Of a stretch of DNA of 64,000 bases, positions 1 to 11,570 are shown piece by piece. Below the pieces are notes generated by a model. The model saw nothing but the letters and a program-made list of their open reading frames with translations, searched no databases and had not been told where the DNA came from. Positions within the stretch are counted from its first letter, which is position 1, and each line of letters starts with the position of its first letter. A program made the translations under genes and the position numbers. Origin of the DNA: Rebecca billardiae RCC1528 (lineage: Eukaryota; Haptophyta); contig OZ251255.1 in NCBI GenBank assembly GCA_965240325.2, forward strand, positions 1-64,000. Reading direction: 5' to 3'.

Positions 1-842
1 CCCTAACTAACCCTAACCCTAACCCTAACCCTAACCTAACCCTAACCCTAACCCCTAACCCTAACCCTAACCCTAACCCTAACCCTAACCCTAACCCTAA
101 CCCTAACCCTAACCCTAACCCTAACCCTAACCCTAACCCTAACCCTAACCTAACCCTAACCCTAACCCTAACCCTAACCCTAACCCTAACCCTAACCCTA
201 ACCCCTAACCCTAACCCTAACCCCTAACCCTAACCCTAACCCTAACCCTAACCCTAACCCTAACCCTAACCCTAACCCTAACCCTAACCCCTAACCCTAA
301 CCCTAACCCTAACCAACCCTAACCCTAACCCTAACCCTAACCCTAACCCCCCTAACCCTAACCCTAACCCTAACCCTAACCCTAACCCCTAACCCTAACC
401 CTAACCCTAACCCCTAACCCTAACCCTAACCCTAACCCTAACCCTAACCCTAACCCTAACCCTAACCCTAACCCTAACCCTAACCCTAACCCTAACCCTA
501 ACCCTAACCCTAACCCTAACCCCTAACCCTAACCCTAACCCTAACCCTAACCCTAACCCTAACCCTAACCCTAACCCTAACCCTAACCCCTAACCCTAAC
601 CCTAACCCTAACCCCTAACCCTAACCCTAACCCTAACCCTAACCCTAACCTAACCCTAACCCTAACCCTAACCCCTAACCCTAACCCTAACCCTAACCCT
701 AACCCTAACCCTAACCCTAACCCTAACCCTAACCCTAACCCTAACCCTAACCCTAACCCTAACCCTAACCTAACCCTAACCCTAACCCTAACCCTAACCC
801 TAACCCTAACCCTAACCCTAACCCTAACCCTAACCCTAACCC

Positions 843-920
<78 letters not shown>

Positions 921-1240
921 CCCTAACCCTAACCCTAACCCTAACCCTAACCCTAACCCTAACCCTAACCCTAACCCTAACCCTAACCCTAACCCTAACC
1001 CTAACCCTAACCCTAACCCTAACCCTAACCCTAACCCTAACCCTAACCCTAACCCTAACCTAACCCTAACCCTAACCCTAACCCTAACCCTAACCCTAAC
1101 CCTAACCCCTAACCCTAACCCTAACCCTAACCCTAACCCTAACCCTAACCCTAACCCTAACCCTAACCCTAACCTAACCCTAACCCTAACCCTAACCCTA
1201 ACCCTAACCCTAACCCTAACCCTAACCCTAACCCTAACCC

Positions 1241-1281
<41 letters not shown>

Positions 1282-1569
1282 CCCTAACCCTAACCCTAAC
1301 CCTAACCCTAACCCTAACCCTAACCCTAACCCTAACCCTAACCCCTAACCCTAACCCTAACCCTAACCCTAACCCCTAACCCTAACCCTAACCCTAACCC
1401 TAACCCTAACCCCTAACCCTAACCCTAACCCTAACCCTAACCCTAACCCTAACCCTAACCCTAACCCTAACCCTAACCCTAACCCTAACCCTAACCCCTA
1501 ACCCTAACCCTAACCCTAACCCTAACCCTAACCCTAACCCTAACCCTAACCCTAACCCTAACCCTAACC

Positions 1570-1601
<32 letters not shown>

Positions 1602-1667
1602 CTAACCCTAACCCTAACCCTAACCCTAACCCTAACCCTAACCCTAACCCTAACCCTAACCCTAACC

Positions 1668-1708
<41 letters not shown>

Positions 1709-1770
1709 CCCTAACCCTAACCCTAACCCTAACCCTAACCCTAACCCTAACCCTAACCCTAACCCTAACC

Positions 1771-1811
<41 letters not shown>

Positions 1812-2453
1812 CCCTAACCCTAACCCTAACCCTAACCCTAACCCTAACCCTAACCCTAACCCTAACCCTAACCCTAACCCTAACCCTAACCCTAACCCTA
1901 ACCCTAACCCTAACCCTAACCCTAACCCTAACCCTAACCCTAACCCTAACCCTAACCCTAACCCTAACCCCTAACCCTAACCCTAACCCTAACCCTAACC
2001 CTAACCCTAACCCTAACCCTAACCCTAACCCTAACCCTAACCCTAACCCTAACCCTAACCCTAACCCTAACCCTAACCCTAACCCTAACCCTAACCCTAA
2101 CCCTAACCCTAACCCTAACCCTAACCCTAACCCTAACCCTAACCCTAACCCTAACCCTAACCCTAACCCCTAACCCTAACCCTAACCCTAACCCTAACCC
2201 TAACCCTAACCCTAACCCTAACCCTAACCCTAACCCTAACCCTAACCCTAACCCTAACCCTAACCCTAACCCTAACCCTAACCCTAACCCTAACCCTAAC
2301 CCTAACCCTAACCCTAACCCTAACCCTAACCCTAACCCTAACCCTAACCCTAACCCTAACCCTAACCCTAACCCTAACCCTAACCCTAACCCTAACCCTA
2401 ACCCTAACCCTAACCCTAACCCCTAACCCTAACCCCTAACCCTAACCCTAACC
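1..2453. repeat. Telomere, (CCCTAA)n
   Basis: An uninterrupted array of CCCTAA units starts at the first base, so this is a true chromosome end, with the C-rich strand reading 5' to 3' inward as expected for a left telomere. Sporadic variant units (CCTAA, CCCCTAA, CCCTAAA) occur mainly in the first 1.7 kb. The repeat complement is TTAGGG, the unit used by animals, many fungi and several algal lineages including haptophytes. Part of the variant units could be sequencing error. Confidence 0.98.
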
Positions 2454-2462
2454 TAGGCGCAG
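2450..2462. other. Head-to-head junction of telomere and inverted telomere-like satellite
   Basis: The terminal CCCTAA array ends in CCCTAACCTAGG and the next bases run TAGGCGCAGGTAAGGGTTAGGG, so C-rich telomere DNA abuts G-rich telomere-like DNA with no spacer. The palindromic CCTAGG at the join is what an end-to-end fusion, a fold-back replication event or a mis-assembly would leave. Confidence 0.8.
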
Positions 2463-4827
2463 GTAAGGGTTAGGGCGCAGGTAAGGGTTAGGGCGCAGGT
2501 AAGGGTTAGGGCGCAGGTAAGGGTTAGGGCGCCGGTAAGGGTTAGGGCGCAGGTAAGGGTTAGGGCGCCGGTAAGGGTTAGGGCGCCGGTAAGGGTTAGG
2601 GCGCAGGTAAGGGTTAGGGCGCAGGTAAGGGTTAGGGCGCAGGTAAGGGTTAGGGCGCAGGTAAGGGTTAGGGCGCAGGTAAGGGTTAGGGTGCAGGTAA
2701 GGGTTAGGGCGCAGGTAAGGGTTAGGGCGCAGGTAAGGGTTAGGGCGCAGGTAAGGGTTAGGGCGCAGGTAAGGGTTAGGGCGCAGGTAAGGGTTAGGGC
2801 GCAGGTAAGGGTTAGGGCGCCGGTAAGGGTTAGGGCGCAGGTAAGGGTTAGGGCGCAGGTAAGGGTTAGGGCGCAGGTAAGGGTTAGGGCGCAGGTAAGG
2901 GTTAGGGCGCAGGTAAGGGTTAGGGTGCAGGTAAGGGTTAGGGCGCAGGTAAGGGTTAGGGCGCAGGTAAGGGTTAGGGCGCAGGTAAGGGTTAGGGCGC
3001 CGGTAAGGGTTAGGGCGCAGGTAAGGGTTAGGGCGCAGGTAAGGGTTAGGGCGCAGGTAAGGGTTAGGGCGCAGGTAAGGGTTAGGGCGCCGGTAAGGGT
3101 TAGGGCGCAGGTAAGGGTTAGGGCGCAGGTAAGGGTTAGGGCGCAGGTAAGGGTTAGGGCGCAGGTAAGGGTTAGGGCGCCGGTAAGGGTTAGGGCGCAG
3201 GTAAGGGTTAGGGCGCAGGTAAGGGTTAGGGCGCAGGTAAGGGTTAGGGCGCAGGTAAGGGTTAGGGCGCAGGTAAGGGTTAGGGCGCAGGTAAGGGTTA
3301 GGGCGCCGGTAAGGGTTAGGGCGCAGGTAAGGGTTAGGGCGCCGGTAAGGGTTAGGGCGCCGGTAAGGGTTAGGGCGCAGGTAAGGGTTAGGGCGCAGGT
3401 AAGGGTTAGGGCGCAGGTAAGGGTTAGGGCGCAGGTAAGGGTTAGGGCGCAGGTAAGGGTTAGGGTGCAGGTAAGGGTTAGGGCGCAGGTAAGGGTTAGG
3501 GCGCAGGTAAGGGTTAGGGCGCAGGTAAGGGTTAGGGCGCAGGTAAGGGTTAGGGCGCAGGTAAGGGTTAGGGCGCAGGTAAGGGTTAGGGCGCCGGTAA
3601 GGGTTAGGGCGCAGGTAAGGGTTAGGGCGCAGGTAAGGGTTAGGGCGCAGGTAAGGGTTAGGGCGCAGGTAAGGGTTAGGGCGCAGGTAAGGGTTAGGGT
3701 GCAGGTAAGGGTTAGGGCGCAGGTAAGGGTTAGGGCGCAGGTAAGGGTTAGGGCGCAGGTAAGGGTTAGGGCGCCGGTAAGGGTTAGGGCGCAGGTAAGG
3801 GTTAGGGCGCAGGTAAGGGTTAGGGCGCAGGTAAGGGTTAGGGCGCAGGTAAGGGTTAGGGCGCCGGTAAGGGTTAGGGCGCAGGTAAGGGTTAGGGCGC
3901 AGGTAAGGGTTAGGGCGCAGGTAAGGGTTAGGGCGCAGGTAAGGGTTAGGGCGCCGGTAAGGGTTAGGGCGCAGGTAAGGGTTAGGGCGCAGGTAAGGGT
4001 TAGGGCGCAGGTAAGGGTTAGGGCGCAGGTAAGGGTTAGGGCGCAGGTAAGGGTTAGGGCGCAGGTAAGGGTTAGGGCGCCGGTAAGGGTTAGGGCGCAG
4101 GTAAGGGTTAGGGCGCCGGTAAGGGTTAGGGCGCCGGTAAGGGTTAGGGCGCAGGTAAGGGTTAGGGCGCAGGTAAGGGTTAGGGCGCAGGTAAGGGTTA
4201 GGGCGCAGGTAAGGGTTAGGGCGCAGGTAAGGGTTAGGGTGCAGGTAAGGGTTAGGGCGCAGGTAAGGGTTAGGGCGCAGGTAAGGGTTAGGGCGCAGGT
4301 AAGGGTTAGGGCGCAGGTAAGGGTTAGGGCGCAGGTAAGGGTTAGGGCGCAGGTAAGGGTTAGGGCGCCGGTAAGGGTTAGGGCGCAGGTAAGGGTTAGG
4401 GCGCAGGTAAGGGTTAGGGCGCAGGTAAGGGTTAGGGCGCAGGTAAGGGTTAGGGCGCAGGTAAGGGTTAGGGTGCAGGTAAGGGTTAGGGCGCAGGTAA
4501 GGGTTAGGGCGCAGGTAAGGGTTAGGGCGCAGGTAAGGGTTAGGGCGCCGGTAAGGGTTAGGGCGCAGGTAAGGGTTAGGGCGCAGGTAAGGGTTAGGGC
4601 GCAGGTAAGGGTTAGGGCGCAGGTAAGGGTTAGGGCGCCGGTAAGGGTTAGGGCGCAGGTAAGGGTTAGGGCGCAGGTAAGGGTTAGGGCGCAGGTAAGG
4701 GTTAGGGCGCCGGTAAGGGTTAGGGCGCAGGTAAGGGTTAGGGCGCAGGTAAGGGTTAGGGCGCAGGTAAGGGTTAGGGCGCAGGTAAGGGTTAGGGTGC
4801 AGGTAAGGGTTAGGGCGCAGGTAAGGG
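2454..4827. repeat. Subtelomeric 18-bp satellite with 774-bp higher-order repeat
   Basis: About 132 tandem copies of an 18-bp unit, TTAGGG-CGCAGG-TAAGGG, read on the + strand. The unit is telomere-like but in the orientation opposite to the adjacent telomere. Variant units with CGCCGG or TGCAGG recur at fixed spacing: TGCAGG variants at 2692/3466/4240 and 2926/3700/4474, and CGCCGG variants at 2532/3306/4080, 2820/3594/4368, 3000/3774/4548 and 3090/3864/4638. Every step is exactly 774 bp, or 43 units, so there are about three higher-order copies. The third copy has lost one 18-bp unit between 4638 and 4710. Long open frames here (PNPYLR or QVRVRA repeats) are artefacts of an 18-bp period. Confidence 0.97.
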
Positions 4828-4938
4828 TTAGGGTTAGGGTTAGGGTCGAGGTTAGGGTCGAGGTTAGGGTTAGGGTCGTGGTTAGGGTTAGGGTCGTGGT
4901 TAGGGTTAGGGTTAGGGTGGTGGTTAGGGTCGCCGGTA
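4828..4938. repeat. Degenerate TTAGGG / TCGAGG / TCGTGG tract
   Basis: A short transition from the 18-bp satellite into unique sequence. It contains perfect TTAGGG runs interspersed with 12-bp units in which one hexamer is TCGAGG, TCGTGG or TGGTGG. The orientation is the same as the satellite and opposite to the terminal telomere. Confidence 0.85.
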
Positions 4939-5204
4939 CTAAAATGAGAATTTCTCGAGATTGACCGAACCGATTTCAACGAGACTTGGGCTCTGCCATG
5001 GAAATGGGAAGGGCTAGGGGCCCTCCAATTTTGAGGGGATTCGGCTCGGTCAATCTCGAGAAAACATACTTCTAAAATGAGAATTTCTCGAGATTGACCG
5101 AACTGATTTCAACGAGACTTGGGCTCTGCCATGGAAATGGGAAGGGCTAAGGGCCCTCCAATTTTGAGAGAATTTGGCTCGGTCAATCTCGAGAAAACAT
5201 ACTT
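4939..5204. repeat. Two tandem copies of a 133-bp hairpin repeat
   Basis: Two near-identical 133-bp units, 4939-5071 and 5072-5204. Each carries a perfect 16-bp inverted repeat, TCTCGAGATTGACCGA and its complement, at 4953-4968/5046-5061 and 5086-5101/5179-5194. The arms enclose a 77-bp loop with CCATGG and GGGCCC palindromes. It resembles a miniature inverted-repeat element or a subtelomeric protein-binding repeat. No coding capacity is evident. Confidence 0.9.
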
Positions 5205-8200
5205 CTAACTTTCACAGTGCAGGATTGGAATTTTCCGTGACGCTTCGGACGGTCCGCAGCTCGAGTCAGCGAATCCGGTCTCGGCCGGACAGTGGAACTC
5301 GGGTGGAAGCCGCGACTTCGCGGCGGACGGAGCCTCAAACGAGCGGTGCCTCGGCTCGCGGCGCGATCTACTCGGCGAAGACCGACGAGGCTGCTCGCGG
5401 GCCCGACTATGCGTCGACGCGGGCTGGGGTCGTCTTCCGCGTGGCGCTGGGCAAGTTCCTCGCCGCCCTGACGGGTGCTCTCCTTTCGCCCTCACGGCGC
5501 GCGCGGTGCGTTTCGCGAGCTTCTTGCATGCGCCGCCCGCGGTTGCGCCCGAGCCTGATGCTTCAGTCGACACGGCAGGTGGCTCGCGCAGGGTGGGATT
5601 GTGTGCGGGTGCCGCTGGCGGTGCGTCTCACCCTCCTGAAATTGTGTGGGAGGCTGTGACATTGCACGCGTACACCCCGCCACGCCCGCGGCCCGCCCGC
5701 GCAAACGCCGCGCCGCGCAGTTGTCTTTGACCTCGAGCGAGCCTGAGGCGTGGAGGCGACCGACGGCGGGGTGCGACTTGCCCATCGACCCGAGCCGCAT
5801 CACCCAGCGCAGCCTCGCCCGCGACGACGCTTCGCCTGGCTGCCACTGCTCAGCCGCGTGCAAGGCGGGCTGGGCGACGTCTAGTGCCGAGCGCGGCTGC
5901 AGCGCAGCACGCGAGAGGCTGGAGCGCCATGACGCGGATGGCGGAGCGGGCTTTGGGCTGGCTGGCATGAGCCGCCAGGCTGTACCGTCCGCGCAGATCG
6001 CGCTCGGCCCGGCCGCAGCCCTCCTGAGCGCGCGCCTCAGAGCTGAGACTGATCACGTGCACGCGCACAAGCCACACTGCCGTGGCTGTGTCGAGCAGCT
6101 GCGTGTGCTCGAGGCGCGGCGCTCGCACGGGCCACGCGGGCGCAGCGGGTGCGCGCAGCTGGCGCACGCAGTGCCACGTCCTGCCGCGCCAGTTTGGCGG
6201 CCGTCCGCCCCCCCGAGCTCGAGTTCTGCGCGCTTTGCGACGGCGCGGCCGGCCGCGCCCATCTTCATGCTTGGGCACGCCAGCATGGCCGCCGCCGGGC
6301 CTGCTGCGCGCGCCGAAGCTGGAGGGCGGAGGAGGGCGCTGGGCTGCTCCTACGGCGTGCTGCAGCCCGGGCAGGCTTTTCCGCGGCGCGGCGAGGCCGT
6401 CGCGCCTGCTCGCCGCCGTCGAGTCGCCCGTGCTGAGTGACCGTCGGCCGCATGTGCTCGGCGGCACCGCAGGCAGGCGTCCCATACCAGTGTGCTCGAG
6501 CCGCTGCGCGCACCCAAGACGAGCTGCTCGAGCGGGCTAGGTGGGCCCACGGAGTGCGCGCAGCTGGCGCACGCAGCCCCGCGTCATGGGGTGTCGGTTT
6601 GACGGTCGCCAGCCCCCGTGGGCTCGAGCTCTGTGCGCTTCACCACGGAGGTGCCGACGGCGCCCCGCGGCGCGCAACGGCGTGGCAGCATGGCCGCCGC
6701 CGGCGCCGCCGCACATGCCGCCGCTTTCGGGCAGTCGAGAGCTTGGGGCAGCACCTACGGCATGCTGCAGCTCGGGCGGGCTCTGCCAGCCTGCTGTGGC
6801 GTGATCGCGCATTTTCCAGACCGTCGACTCGCCCGCGCTGCATATTTGTTTGCTGCGCGTGCTCGACGGCGCCGCTGCTGCCGCTACGGCCGCGCGTTGC
6901 TGCGTCGCGAGCGAGCCCGATGCGAGCTGAACGGCGGCGTGCTCATCGCTGCTGGCGCAGATGGGCGCGTCATGGTGGCCACGCACGATGCTGAGTGCTC
7001 GCGCGTGCCAGACGAGGCGCGTGCTCGCGCTGTGGCTCAATGTCCGGCAGTGCGCGTGGCAGGCCGCAGCTGCTCGACAACAGAACCAGCGGGCAGTGAT
7101 CGGGCTGCGCGCGCGCAGCTGATGGCGGCGAACGAGCGAGCCCGCACCGCCGCGCAAGGGCTGGGCGACTGGCGCCGAGGTGGCGCGCACGTCGTCCGCT
7201 GCCGTTGGCATCGCGGCGGACGCTTCAAGCTCGTTCGGCCGGCGTGTTTTCTCCGACGCCCACCTGCGAGCGCTGCCGGCACCGTGCTCGGGCGTCAGTA
7301 TCGGTGGGCTCGAGCACGCGTGGTGAGGCGCTCGGAGCGGTCGACGGCCATGATCGGGCAGCGCACGGTGGGCGCAGGCCACGCGCACGCCAGCGCCCCG
7401 CGTGGCGTGGCTTCACGGGGCGCAGCCACCAGGAGACTGTGCTGCGACGAGCTCGGGCGCGCTCGGGCGCCGCTGCTCTGCATTTTCCCGAAAAATCGGT
7501 TTTCGTGCCCTCGACCGGCGGTATGCCGCCGGGGTGGCCGCAGCTGCGCTCGGAGCAGCGCGCACGGGCACCGCCGTGTGCGCCCGCCCGCTTTCGCCGC
7601 CGCCGAGCTCGAGCACAGCGCTGCGCGGGGCTGCGTAATGCCAACGGCGCATGATTTTTTGCCCGCGCCGAGCGCGCGTCGGCGCGCGCAGCGCGCTCAG
7701 GTGTGGCCTGCTACCAAGGTCTGTGCCACGATTCGACGCGCCTATGGTGCGCCGAATTTAGGCGCACCGCTTCAGAATTGTCCGATGATTCGACTAGTGG
7801 TGCGGACAACTTAAAACGTCACCCTGAGCAGTTTTCCGGCACTGTGTCGTCGGGATTTTCAGCAATTTCATTGGAGGAGGGTGCCTCACTCTATTGTCCA
7901 AACTTGCATTTTCGGGATGTGAAGCTGTAAGTGTTTCGCCTTGCGGAGTAGCGCAGCCGCCAATCCGTCCAATGGGAAGCCAGCTCGGGCTTCGCTCAAT
8001 GAAAAATGATCACATCGGCTCCCGCGAGCCCCGATAGGAAATAGAGCTCGCTCCGTTCCACTTCGTCGGTATCTCGCCGTCTCGTGGTGGGCGAGGGGCG
8101 GAGCTGAGTGGTTGGGTCTGCGGCGCGGACTGCGATGCTGGGCTGCTGACGTTCTCCGCGCGGGATATCTGAGGGGCACGCGAGCTGTATGTAGGGCACG

Positions 8201-9196
8201 CCTTGCAAACAATCTCCCCGCTGTACGTGCAGGTCATGCTAGCGTCCTCCGCGCCAAAAAAACCTGCTTGTTCTTGCGCGAGGCCCGAGTCCGCGGCACT
8301 CGGTCGCTGCTCGCCGCAAGCTGGCACGCGTCAGCGTCTACACATTCACGATTCGGTGGTCATCGTGCGCCTGAGGACGGGGGCGATCTACTGAGTGCGC
8401 TGCTAGATGAGCAGGCCCGCGTAAGGTTAGATCACCCTGCTCCTCACGCCTTGCGCGCACCTTGGGTTGCTTCCGTCACGCTTGAGGCGCTTCACGTCGC
8501 ACGGGTCGGCGTAAGCTGTGTGTGTGATGCAAGCAGACGTCTTCCAAGCCTGGCTTGTACCCGATGGGAGAGCATACTTCTATCGCCTTCAGCCACCACC
8601 TTCTCCGGCGTTCGACGCCCACACTACATGCGACCACAGCCATACGCAGCTCGTCGGGACTCGTCTCCGTTAGCTTATCGATGTGCAAACGCCAAGGCCT
8701 GTGACACGCAGGGAAGACTGATTCGCCATGGCATTTGTGCACTGCGTGAAGTATTGACACCAGCGCACGTTCGCCAGGTAGATTTGCGGGAGCAGAGCGT
8801 GCTTTTCTGCAAGGATTCGCACACGTATCACAGAAGTTCAGCAGTCGCGGGCTCGGACTGAAGATCTCTGCACCGTCGCTTGGCCGTGAGTGACAGGAAC
8901 AGGCGAGGAGCTCCCACGGTGCTGGCGCACAACATGCCGTGACAGCGGGGGGCACACACATGGCGCGTGCGCTGACACAACCGCGCGGACGACCGGGCTA
9001 GGCGCCACTGATCGGCCGCCCTCGGGCAAGGCACCGGCGGACTTCGCGGCCGGAACGCCATCGGGACAGCCGTCCCTCGTTTCGGCCGCCAGATAGTCTT
9101 TCGCCTTCTTCAAAACTCTAAACATTGACTGGCCAAGTAACTCTGAGATTCGCAATCGTGCGGCCAAAAACGGGGCTGGGGGGCAGTCAAGGTGCA
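5205..9196. other. Subtelomeric DNA, no gene recognised
   Basis: GC-rich DNA in which many frames are open simply because stop codons are rare. None of the translations shows a recognisable domain, a low-complexity bias typical of this genome's proteins, or splice-consistent exons. Composition drops towards AT at 7.7-9.1 kb, again without a recognisable product. It contains a diverged duplication (6151-6842). Confidence 0.6.
6151..6842. repeat. Diverged tandem duplication, about 405-bp period
   Basis: Segments 6151-6437 and 6556-6842 share an ordered series of matches: GCGCGCAGCTGGCGCACGCA, a GGGCTCGAG/CCGAGCTCGAG motif, CAGCATGGCCGCCGCCGG, TACGGC(G/A)TGCTGCAGC and a final CGTCGA(G/C)TCGCCCG. 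They are separated by many substitutions and small indels. Frame is not preserved between the copies, which argues against coding. Confidence 0.7.
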
Positions 9197-9870
9197 CCCG
9201 ACCGAGATAAATAACTGCCGCGCCTTGTGGGCGCCCGGCGGCACCCAGCGCGAGCCAGTGCGGCCCAGCGCGCGTAGCTCGGGTGGCGGCCAAGGTTGCA
9301 TCCGACCTTTTGCGCGGCCTGGAGCACCTGGCGATGGCCGCCGGCGCCCCCTGCGCATAGTGACACTCGGCCGCCACTCACCCGACCGAAATGAATGACT
9401 GCCGCGCCTTGTGGGCGCCCGGCGGCACCCAGCGCGAGCCAGTGCGGCCCAGCGCGCGTAGCTCGGGTGGCCGCCAAGGTCGCATTCGACCTTTTGCGTG
9501 GCCTGGAGCACCTGGCGATGGCCGCCGGCGCCCCCTGCGCGTCGTGACACTCGGCCGCCACTCACCCGACCGAGATAAATAACTGCCGCGGTGAGCGCCC
9601 GGCGGCACCCAGAGCGAGCCAGTGCGGCCCAGCGCGCGTAGCTCGGGTGGCGGCCAAGGTTGCATCCGACCTTTTGCGCGGCCTGGAGCACCTGGCGAAG
9701 GCCGCCGGCGCCCCGTGCGCATCGTGACACTCGGCCGCCACTCACCCGACCGAGATAAATAACTGCCGCGCCTTGTGGGCGCCCGGCGGCACCCAGAGCG
9801 AGCCAGTGCGGCCCAGCGCGCGTAGCTCGGGTGGCGGCCAAGGTTGCATCCGACCTTTTGCGCGACCTGG
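9197..9870. repeat. 184-bp tandem repeat, about 3.7 copies
   Basis: Successive units begin at ACCGAGATAAATAACTGCCG or close variants at 9201, 9385, 9569 and 9749. Units are about 95% identical. The third unit is 4 bp shorter after its first 20 bases, and the fourth is cut off where it joins the G-rich block at 9870. The apparent protein frames through it repeat because the DNA does. Confidence 0.92.
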
Positions 9871-10905
9871 GCCGGCGTGTTGCGCCAGCCACGACCGCTG
9901 CTCGCCGCCGCGATGGTCGCGCTCGACAGTGCTTCGACAGTGCTCGTCTCGGCCGCCGCGGCAAGGCGCGCCCACTCCATCGACGCGGGGCGCGCGCGCG
10001 CCCAGCTGCACGACGGCTGTGCGCAGAGAGCGGGCGCTCAAGCGCGATGAGGAGGGACCTGATGCCTGCCGCTCACTACGCGGCCCACCAGGCGCAGGCT
10101 TGACGAAGAGTGAGATGGGGGGGCGGGGCGGGGGCAGCTTCGACCGGTGCGAGGCGCTGGGCCGGCTGCGGCGCTCCACATCCGCAGCGCCCGGGCGCGC
10201 GGCAGCGCTCGGCGGTAGCCGCCACAGCAGCAGCACCCGGCAGGCGCCGCCGCGCGCGCCGCGCGATCTGCTCGGGCGCGGAGCGGCAGCCTCGGCGCCG
10301 CAGGAGCGTGCGCGCCGCAGCCGTGACGCCGCCCGCGCAGCACGTGACGCGCCGCTCGGCGCGGCCGCGCTCCCGCCCTGACTGGGCCGCCCTTGCTGCC
10401 AGCGGGGATGCCCTCGCTGGCGTGGCCCGTTCACCCACCAATTCGGCCGTCCAAGTGGCCCGACTGCCCGCACACAAACATGCAGTGCTGCGCCACCTAG
10501 CCAGCCAGAAAGGCAGAAGCCAGCGGCAGCTGCCGAGTGGTTAGCGGGACACACTACCTGCAGGCAGCAGCGACTGAGACTCCACATGGCGGCGGCGGGC
10601 GCGGGCTCGGGTGACGGCTGCCGACGAGACGGCGCTCACGATGCATCGACGAGTGTGACGGGGGGGCGGGGGCGGGGGCGGAGGCCGCCTTGGGCTGGTG
10701 CGAGGCGCAGGGGCGGATACGGCGCTCCACGTGCGTACCTCCAGGCGCACGACCGCCCCGTGCGACGCGGGCTCGCGCCCATCTTGCGCCGCGGGATGCA
10801 GACTCGTGGGGAGAGGCCATGCTGATTCGCGCGCAGCCGCGACCAACGGTCGTCGGTGACGTCGCGAAAAAAAGATTACCAGCGCCGATATTCCAGGCGA
10901 GGGAA
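9870..10905. repeat. Subtelomeric G-rich block, copy 1
   Basis: A non-coding block closely related to 11571-12345. Its left half (9870-10318) contains TTGCGCCAGCCACGACCGCT, GACAGTGCTTCGACAGTGCT and a CACAGCAGCAGCAC motif that all recur in the second copy. Its right half (about 10645-10905) starts with a G tract and ends in a GCGACCAACGGTCGTCGGTGACGTCGCGAAAA-like boundary (core ACGTCGC). Each half contains a module of G tract plus GGTGCGAGGCGC plus GCGCTCCAC. Confidence 0.85.
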
Positions 10906-11570
10906 TTCAGGGAAAAGTCAACTCGGCCTCGGAAGCCAGCATGGCGGCGCCGCTTCCCGGCCGTCCGCCGGAGGGCGGCTGTCGTGCGCGTCGCGTGCGC
11001 GCGCACGGCGGCGCAGTTATGCGCGAGAGGATCCGCGCGCCGTCGAAGCGCGCGCCCGGAGCGCCTCGGCCAGTTCACCACGTCCCACGCGCTGCGATCG
11101 CGATCGTGCGCCCCCGACGCGAGCGCACTGCCCGCTCGCTCGGCCCGCGCTGAAAGCAAACGCTGCCGGCTGCGCGCGGCCGCGCGAGCGCACGGCCGAG
11201 CGGCCGAGCGCGCTTGCTGGGGGGATGCACTCGCGTCTCCGCCACTCGCACGCACGACGCCGCGCAGTGCGTGGTACCCGCCAGCCACGCGTGAACACCT
11301 GCCAAGTCTGCGTGCAGAGCTCGGCCGCGGCGCGCGCGCGGCTGTTGAAAATGAAGGCTGCGCGACTCCTGCTCGCCACCGCCGACTCGCGGTGATCATG
11401 CGCGCCGGAGTGTGCGCTCGTCTCGACCGCCACGCACCACGGCAAGGGACGGCCGCTCCCTCGAAGCGAGGCGCGTGCGCGAGCGTGCGCAGCGCGGCCG
11501 TGATGGCGCGCACCAGAGGCAGCTCGGACGAGGTGGAGGATGGGGGGGGCGCGGGGGCGGGGGCGGGCTG

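Noticed and set aside
2448-4979. Two long frames encoding PNPYLR and QVRVRA repeat proteins on opposite strands
   Set aside because: They are direct translations of an 18-bp satellite with no stop in its period. Both strands and several frames are open and no start or splice context supports expression.
5174-8961. Dozens of overlapping open frames of 60-400 residues
   Set aside because: High GC suppresses stops, so all frames are open. Products are Arg/Ala/Pro-rich without domains, and duplicated DNA does not keep frame.
9187-9980. Repeated protein-like frames across the 184-bp repeat
   Set aside because: The amino-acid repeat follows from the DNA repeat. The 180-bp third unit and the truncated fourth unit are not used in a consistent frame.
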